Assembly: GCA_937873545.1 (NCBI GenBank)
Contig: CALMWI010000093.1
Span: 1 to 10,500 of the forward strand
DNA length: 10,500 bases
Reading direction: 5' to 3'
Source of the DNA: an uncultured bacterium
GTDB taxonomy: Bacteria; UBA4055
Positions 6,286 through 10,500 of this stretch are shown here, piece by piece (the first letter of the stretch is position 1; every line of letters begins with the position of its first letter). The notes below the pieces were generated by a model. It worked only from the letters and a program-made list of their open reading frames with translations. It did not search any database and was not told the origin of the DNA. The translations under genes and the position numbers were made by a program.

Positions 6286-6298
6286 AATCATAAGAACA

Positions 6299-7063
6299 TC
6301 ATATTTCCAGATCAACGACGACGGGGCAGTGATCAGATCCATAAACATCGTTCATGATGTACGAATCCTTTACTTTCGGCAGGAATTCTTTATTGATAAA
6401 GTGATAATCGATCCTCCATCCCGTGTTGTTCTTGCGGGCATTGAACCGGTAGCTCCACCATGAGTATTGGACTTTATCAGGATAAAGGTTCCTGAATGTG
6501 TCCACGTAGCCGGTACGAACGAATTTGTCCAGCCAGTCCCTTTCGATGCGGAGGAAGCCTGAGTAATTTTCATTCGCTTTCGGGTTCTTAAGGTCGATCT
6601 CATTATGTGCCGTATTATAGTCGCCCGATATCAGAAGGTGCCTTCCGGATCTCCTCAGCTTTTCGAAGCGTTCAAGAGCAGCATTATAATATCTTAATTT
6701 AAAATCGAGCCGTTCGTCGCTCATCTGCCCGTTGGGAAAATAAATGTTGAACATAGATATATTTCCGAAATCCAGCTGTATGAGCCTGCCCTCTGTATCG
6801 AATTCATCTACCCCGAGTTTATAAAATACTTCATCCGGTTCTTTTTTCGTATAGACCGCCGTCCCGCTGTAGCCTTTTTTTTCCGCATGAGAAAAATATG
6901 AATGATAGCCTTCAATATTTCTAAGCTCATCGGGTAGAGTGTCATCCTGAAGTTTCGTTTCCTGAAGGAAAAGAATGTCCGGCGATTCATAGGCGATCCA
7001 ATCGAAAAAGCTTTTTTTTGCCACCGCCCTCAATCCGTTAACGTTCCAGCTGTAAATTTTCAT
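6299..7063 (-). CDS. xth: Exodeoxyribonuclease III (AP endonuclease, EEP family)
   Basis: A DNA repair enzyme that cuts 5' to abasic sites and removes 3' blocking groups, with 3'-5' exonuclease activity on duplex DNA; cytoplasmic and Mg-dependent. The 254 residues span the whole family fold. Metal and catalytic residues are in place: N7 in SWNVNGLRA, E35 in LQETKL, Y108 in FNIYFPNGQ, D148 and N150 in SGDYNTAH, D219 in GWRIDYHF, and D244/H245 in the terminal GSDHCPV. The short ExoA/ExoIII form with GWRIDY is typical of bacteria. GGCGGA lies 5 nt upstream of the ATG. The gene is divergent from the RAM-domain gene, sharing a 129-bp intergenic region. I could not find a convincing promoter for it there. 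Confidence 0.97.
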   Translation of the reverse strand: MKIYSWNVNGLRAVAKKSFFDWIAYESPDILFLQETKLQDDTLPDELRNIEGYHSYFSHAEKKGYSGTAVYTKKEPDEVFYKLGVDEFDTEGRLIQLDFGNISMFNIYFPNGQMSDERLDFKLRYYNAALERFEKLRRSGRHLLISGDYNTAHNEIDLKNPKANENYSGFLRIERDWLDKFVRTGYVDTFRNLYPDKVQYSWWSYRFNARKNNTGWRIDYHFINKEFLPKVKDSYIMNDVYGSDHCPVVVDLEI

Positions 7064-7131
7064 ATAGTCCGCCTGCAGTAAATTATTCAGAAATTAGCTC
7101 AAAAAGCAGATTTTATCAAGCAAAAAAGTTA

Positions 7132-7160
7132 TTGACATGTAAATGTGATTTATATATAAT
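7132..7160 (+). promoter_or_regulatory. Perfect consensus sigma70 promoter for the RAM-domain gene
   Basis: TTGACA (7132-7137) and TATAAT (7155-7160) are both exact consensus hexamers with the optimal 17-nt spacer. Transcription should start near 7167, about 26 nt before the ATG. A strong ribosome site, AAGGGAGA (7178-7185), sits in the leader. It predicts high, sigma70-type expression of a very small protein. Confidence 0.9.
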
Positions 7161-7192
7161 ACTGACTAACCTAAACCAAGGGAGACAATATC

Positions 7193-7423
7193 ATGACTGG
7201 AGCTTATTTACTGATCAACACGGCATCAGGAAAAGATGAAGCGGCATTAGCTAAGCTGAAAAAGATCAAGGGAGTTTCTCAGGCGCATTTGTGCACAGGT
7301 CTTCACGACATCATCTGCTACATCGAAGAAAAAGATCTTAAAGCGATGGGCAAGATCCTTATCGAAAAAGTAAGAAAGATCGACGGGATCACAAAAACAA
7401 CCACCTGTATATCGGTTTCTTAA
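7193..7423 (+). CDS. Stand-alone Lrp/AsnC-type RAM (ligand-binding) domain protein
   Basis: Seventy-six residues make up just the regulation-of-amino-acid-metabolism (RAM) domain. AYLLINTASGKDEAALAKLKK and IKGVSQAHLCTGLHDIICYIE are followed by DLKAMGKILIEKVRKIDGITKTTTC, the beta-alpha-beta-beta-alpha-beta pattern with the family's G-HD-I turn (36-40) and terminal T-T strand. RAM domains oligomerise and bind amino acids or similar small molecules between subunits. No helix-turn-helix is present, and the upstream DNA holds a promoter rather than coding sequence, so this is a genuine stand-alone form and not a truncated Lrp. It may act by binding ligand or by hetero-oligomerising with full-length Lrp proteins; both are inference. 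Its stop codon interlocks with that of the convergent EamA exporter. Confidence 0.93.
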   Translation: MTGAYLLINTASGKDEAALAKLKKIKGVSQAHLCTGLHDIICYIEEKDLKAMGKILIEKVRKIDGITKTTTCISVS

Positions 7424-8286
7424 GAGTTTTTATTTCCGAGGTTAACAAGGATTATCCCGGATAAGATAAGGGTTATTCCTGCGGCTGTCTGAATTCCGAA
7501 AGGTTCAGACAGGAGAATTACGGCAAGTATAACAGTAAAAACAGGCTCCAGCAAATATGCCAGTGCGGCTATTGTCGGAGCTATTTTATTTTGAACATAG
7601 AACTGAAGCGAAAAAGGAATAAAAGTGGCGAACACCGCCAGAAAAGTCATATAGGAAGCCATTCTCAGATCGGTCAGAGCAGAAAAATTAGGCTTCAGAC
7701 CAAGGAATCCTATCTCATAACCAAGCATATAAACCAGACCGACAAGACCGCTGACTATAAACTGAACGAACAGAAGAGAAAAGATATTTTCAGATTTGGT
7801 AAAATGGCTGATGAAAAATATCTGGAATGCGAATGAAAATCCGCAACCAAGGGTAAAAAGATCACCTTTATTGAATGAAAGCGAACTGAAGTCGCTCACC
7901 GAAAGCAGGAATACGCCGATGAAAGCTATTGCAACACTTAAATAGACTTTTGATGTGATCTTTTTTTTCCACAAAGCAAGTTCGATGAATGGAAGGAAAA
8001 GAATATAGGTTGCTGTCAGAAAGCCGGAATTTGATGCGGTTGTATATTGAAGTCCTATCACCTGAAGTAGCATGGAGAATCCGTTTATTCCTCCGATCAC
8101 GCTGCCTTTATAAATCATCTCTTTATTCAGACTAATCTTTTTTTTGAAAATCATTCCGAAAATTATTCCCGCAACCAGAAATCTGGCGGATATAAGGAAG
8201 GAAACAGAAAATGTTTCAAGTAAGATTTTTCCAAAAATAAAAGTAGATGCCCAGAGAAGATTTATTATTATCAGGATGAATATCAT
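7420..8286 (-). CDS. EamA/DMT-family inner-membrane transporter (putative metabolite exporter)
   Basis: The 288-residue polytopic protein has two EamA repeats of about five membrane helices each, with the join near residues 130-140. Repeat 1 shows LLWASTFIFGK (10-20), an ARFLVAG helix (34-40) and the LQYTTASNSGFLTATYILFLPFIELALWKK block (79-108). Repeat 2 ends with the classic LEPVFTVILAVILLSEPFG (246-264) then GITLILSGIILV (270-281). Members export amino acids, nucleotides or other small metabolites, and the substrate cannot be read from sequence. GGAG lies 5 nt before the ATG. It is convergent with the RAM-domain gene, the two stops sharing TTAA, and divergent from dnaB. A RAM sensor beside an exporter is suggestive because full Lrp proteins often regulate amino-acid exporters, but nothing here proves a link. 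Confidence 0.93.
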   Translation of the reverse strand: MIFILIIINLLWASTFIFGKILLETFSVSFLISARFLVAGIIFGMIFKKKISLNKEMIYKGSVIGGINGFSMLLQVIGLQYTTASNSGFLTATYILFLPFIELALWKKKITSKVYLSVAIAFIGVFLLSVSDFSSLSFNKGDLFTLGCGFSFAFQIFFISHFTKSENIFSLLFVQFIVSGLVGLVYMLGYEIGFLGLKPNFSALTDLRMASYMTFLAVFATFIPFSLQFYVQNKIAPTIAALAYLLEPVFTVILAVILLSEPFGIQTAAGITLILSGIILVNLGNKNS

Positions 8287-8324
8287 TTACGCTCCGGGTT
8301 ATGTACACTTTTAATCAGCGGTCA

Positions 8325-8353
8325 AATATAATTTATTTCGGGATTTATGGCAA
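8325..8353 (-). promoter_or_regulatory. Promoter of the EamA transporter
   Basis: On the minus strand TTGCCA (8353-8348) and TATATT (8330-8325) each match the sigma70 consensus at five of six positions, with a 17-nt spacer. The predicted start is near 8318, giving a leader of about 32 nt. Confidence 0.6.
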
Positions 8354-8385
8354 GAGCAATCTGAATTATAAACAATATTCACAAC

Positions 8386-8428
8386 GGTAATTACCCATTC
8401 AATAAAATTATCTTCAGGCATTACCTGA
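8386..8428. promoter_or_regulatory. Pair of related palindromes between the EamA and dnaB promoters
   Basis: GGTAATTACC (8386-8395) is a perfect 10-bp palindrome. TCAGG-CATTA-CCTGA (8414-8428) is a second inverted repeat containing GCATTACC, so both carry an ATTACC half. Centres are about 30 bp apart, close to three helical turns. They could be operators for the divergent genes. The second could instead be a weak hairpin before TTTTTT at 8431-8438 with no obvious upstream gene to terminate. Confidence 0.3.
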
Positions 8429-8470
8429 CAATTTTTTCAAACAGGAAAAGATAGTTGAATTTTTGTTTGT

Positions 8471-8499
8471 TTGACAAGCGTATTAATCTTATCTTTAAA
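8471..8499 (+). promoter_or_regulatory. dnaB: Promoter of dnaB
   Basis: An exact TTGACA (8471-8476) is followed after 17 nt by TTTAAA (8494-8499), a four-of-six -10 box. The predicted start is near 8506, about 29 nt before the ATG. Confidence 0.5.
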
Positions 8500-8534
8500 G
8501 TCCAGTTTCGCAATATTTAACAAACGGAGAAATA

Positions 8535-9902
8535 ATGTCAGATGATCTTAAAAAAATACCGCCTCACGATTTAGAGATAGAAAAAGCCCTGCTGTGCTGT
8601 ATAATGATGGACGAGGACTGGGACGAAAAGTTGAAAGATGTTGATATTAAGGATGAGTATTTTTATTCTAAACAGCACCAGTATATTTTTGAAGCTATGA
8701 AACACATAATATCCGAAGGGGACAAAGTCGATCTGCTGAGTTTGAAAGAGCATCTTCACATAAAAGGCAAGCTTACTGAAGTAGGAGGGGCTTCCTATCT
8801 GGGAGAAGTACTTGACGCCGTACCGACAAGCGCTAATATAAGGCACTACGCACGGATTGTCGAGAACAAATTTTTACTTCGATCACTGATCAACATAAGC
8901 ACTGAGTCTATAACGGCCGCTTTCAGAGAAGAAAAAGACGCTTCGATGCTTTTGGATAAGCTGAACGGCGATATATTTTCGCTGGCGGAAAATAAAAAAA
9001 GAAATATTCCGCAGCCAATAGAAAGGGTTGTAATGGAAACTTTCGGTCAGATAGAGGAGTGGTCGAAGAAAAAAGGCGAGCTGTCGGGGGTAAGTTCAGG
9101 CTTTGGCGAACTTGACAATTACACGGCCGGATGGCAGAACAGCAACCTGATCGTGCTTGCTGCAAGACCGAGTATGGGTAAAACACAGCTTGCACTTAAC
9201 TTTGCTGTGAACGCCGCAAAATCAGAGGACAGGGTCCCTGTTGCTATCTTCAGCATCGAGATGGGAAGAAAAGAGCTTGCCATGCGTCTGATGTCAATGG
9301 TATCGAATGTAAGTCTTAAGAAGCTTAGAACAGGCAATCTGGCGGACAACGAGTGGACAGCGCTCGGTCTCGGCATGGGTGAACTCGGCGATCTTCCGAT
9401 ATATATTGACGATTCATCTTCTCTTAATGTACTCGAACTGAGAACAAAGGCAAGAAGGCTGAAAAAAGATAAGAACATCGGATTTATCATAGTCGATTAT
9501 ATCGGACTTATGGAAACAGACAGCGATGTCGAAAGACATGAAGGAATTTCAAGGATCTCAAGATCTCTGAAAGGATTGTCAAAAGAACTCGACATACCGA
9601 TACTTGTTCTTTCACAGCTGAACAGGGAAGTAGATAAAAGACAGGACAAAAAGCCCATTCTTTCAGACCTTAGAGAATCCGGCGCGATCGAGCAGGATGC
9701 AGACCTTGTGCTTTTCATTCTTAGACCTGAATTTTACGGTATCAAAGGACCTGACGGTAAAGATCAGGAGGGACTGGCCGAAATAATTATCGGAAAACAA
9801 AGATCCGGTCCGACAGGATCGGTATTCCTTCATTTTGATAAAAAATATCTTAAATTTGAAGATAATATCGACAGGTTTGCCGGAAATAAATACGAATTAT
9901 AG
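8535..9902 (+). CDS. dnaB: Replicative DNA helicase DnaB
   Basis: The hexameric 5'-3' helicase at the replication fork, loaded at the origin and partnering primase. The 455 residues match bacterial DnaB. The N-terminal helical domain (about 8-105) opens with the typical PPHDLEIEKALL and contains GKLTEVGGASYL. A linker helix follows (about 155-180), then the RecA-like motor. Walker A is AARPSMGKT (209-217), the catalytic glutamate E242 is in FSIEM, Walker B ends at D321 in FIIVDYIGLM, and SQLNREVDKR (360-369) and LSDLRESGAIEQDAD (376-390) are the H4-H4a region. The arginine finger region is GKQRSGPTG (420-428; R423 the likely finger). No intein or insertion interrupts it. CGGAGA (8525-8530) is the ribosome site. 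No clear terminator separates it from the next gene, so read-through is likely. Confidence 0.98.
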   Translation: MSDDLKKIPPHDLEIEKALLCCIMMDEDWDEKLKDVDIKDEYFYSKQHQYIFEAMKHIISEGDKVDLLSLKEHLHIKGKLTEVGGASYLGEVLDAVPTSANIRHYARIVENKFLLRSLINISTESITAAFREEKDASMLLDKLNGDIFSLAENKKRNIPQPIERVVMETFGQIEEWSKKKGELSGVSSGFGELDNYTAGWQNSNLIVLAARPSMGKTQLALNFAVNAAKSEDRVPVAIFSIEMGRKELAMRLMSMVSNVSLKKLRTGNLADNEWTALGLGMGELGDLPIYIDDSSSLNVLELRTKARRLKKDKNIGFIIVDYIGLMETDSDVERHEGISRISRSLKGLSKELDIPILVLSQLNREVDKRQDKKPILSDLRESGAIEQDADLVLFILRPEFYGIKGPDGKDQEGLAEIIIGKQRSGPTGSVFLHFDKKYLKFEDNIDRFAGNKYEL

Positions 9903-9986
9903 CTTTAAACTAAAAATATTTGCTTGACTTATTGAAACTTCTTGATGACATTTCATAAATTAATAAATTAAGATCCGGAATGAATA

Positions 9987-10500
9987 ATGACATTAAAAGA
10001 TAAAGTTAAAAAAGTTCAGAAATTTATAACTCGTGATCTGTGGTTCGCAGATATTGAGGAACATGTTTCGGGAGCGAAAAAATTTTTTATAAAAGAGCTT
10101 CAGATGCTCGTTCTGATCGTAAAACTTTTCAACAAGAATTTTATAATGAGCAGGGCTTCTTCTCTAGCTTTTACCACTCTTCTTTCACTGATCCCTGTTC
10201 TTGCGATCATGTTCATGTTCTTTAAAGCATTCGGAGGGGAGCTTGTAGAAACAAAGATCAAACCGATGCTCTATGATTATCTGACCGCAGGAATGGGATA
10301 CAACATAAGCGAATATATAGATTCTTTTTTAGGTTCTGCTACTGTTGATACACTTGGCAGCATAGGATTTATATTTCTTCTTGTAGCTTGCTACTCAATT
10401 CTTTCGTCAATAGAATCGTCATTCAACGCTATATGGCAGGTTGACAAGAACAGATCTCCTGTAGAGATGCTAAAAACCTATCTTACGCTCGTTTTTGTTA
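9987..10500 (+). CDS. YihY/BrkB-family inner-membrane protein, N-terminal part (3' end outside window)
   Basis: The first 171 residues are visible and the frame is still open at the window edge. The N-terminus (1-50) is amphipathic and basic. A first membrane segment with RASSLAFTTLLSLIPVLAIMF (about 56-76) follows, matching the family's conserved A--LAF----S--P. A second lies at about 123-142, then the conserved SSIESSFNAIWQVDKNRSP (140-158), and a third begins near 163. The family (once mis-called ribonuclease BN) has no settled function. The ATG is supported by CGGAA (9976-9980) 6 nt upstream. An ATG at 9980 is out of frame and stops after seven codons. It lies 84 nt downstream of dnaB on the same strand. 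A promoter in that gap is uncertain. Confidence 0.9.
   Translation, partial: MTLKDKVKKVQKFITRDLWFADIEEHVSGAKKFFIKELQMLVLIVKLFNKNFIMSRASSLAFTTLLSLIPVLAIMFMFFKAFGGELVETKIKPMLYDYLTAGMGYNISEYIDSFLGSATVDTLGSIGFIFLLVACYSILSSIESSFNAIWQVDKNRSPVEMLKTYLTLVFV

Noticed and set aside
7064..7192. A lost helix-turn-helix half that would make the RAM gene a truncated Lrp regulator
   Set aside because: The upstream 129 bp contain a perfect promoter and ribosome site, and I see no winged-helix remnant in any frame. The gene is complete as a stand-alone domain.
7591..7836. An 81-codon plus-strand open frame opposite the EamA gene
   Set aside because: Its translation is lysine- and glutamine-rich with no domain, and it lies entirely antisense to clearly conserved transmembrane helices. 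The same reasoning removes the other long open frames antisense to serS, xth and dnaB.
9924..9970. A promoter for the YihY-family gene in the dnaB-yihY gap
   Set aside because: TTGACT and TTGAAA occur, but no -10 box of reasonable match falls at 16-18 nt. Co-transcription with dnaB is as likely.

Overview
The window reads as ordinary chromosome from a low-GC (about 40%), Gram-negative bacterium. A periplasmic TonB-domain protein and a lipid-carrier glycosyltransferase point to a diderm. I cannot name the taxon. The genes' flavour suggests an under-sampled FCB-like or candidate phylum. However, the sequence carries E. coli-style sigma70 promoters (one is a perfect TTGACA-17-TATAAT) and good Shine-Dalgarno sites, which argues against a typical Bacteroidota genome.

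Left part (1-2489): the 3' end of a family 2 glycosyltransferase, then a polyprenyl-phosphate-type glycosyltransferase translationally coupled to a small conserved protein of unknown function. This plus-strand unit ends at an intrinsic terminator lying inside the 3' coding end of a converging SAM-dependent methyltransferase. Together these look like the tail of a cell-surface glycan locus.

Centre (2490-6298): serS (seryl-tRNA synthetase) is divergent from the methyltransferase. It is followed by a 170-bp highly structured, probably repetitive non-coding element that contains a terminator hairpin. Then come two minus-strand genes that appear AT-richer in sampled blocks: a secreted TonB C-terminal-domain protein and an AAA_14/DUF4143 ATPase. 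The ATPase promoter carries a 15-bp direct repeat that overlaps its -35 box. This stretch looks like an accessory insertion between serS and the exonuclease gene.

Right part (6299-10500): exodeoxyribonuclease III (minus), a stand-alone Lrp/AsnC-type RAM domain (plus) behind a perfect consensus promoter, an EamA/DMT exporter (minus) whose stop codon interlocks with that of the RAM gene, the replicative helicase dnaB (plus), and the 5' part of a YihY/BrkB membrane protein (plus, running off the window).

I found no CRISPR array, tRNA, rRNA, transposase or recognisable defence system. The most interesting non-coding feature is the structured element after serS; the most interesting regulatory one is the direct-repeat promoter at 6178-6240. 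Promoter calls are made by eye from hexamers and 17-nt spacing.
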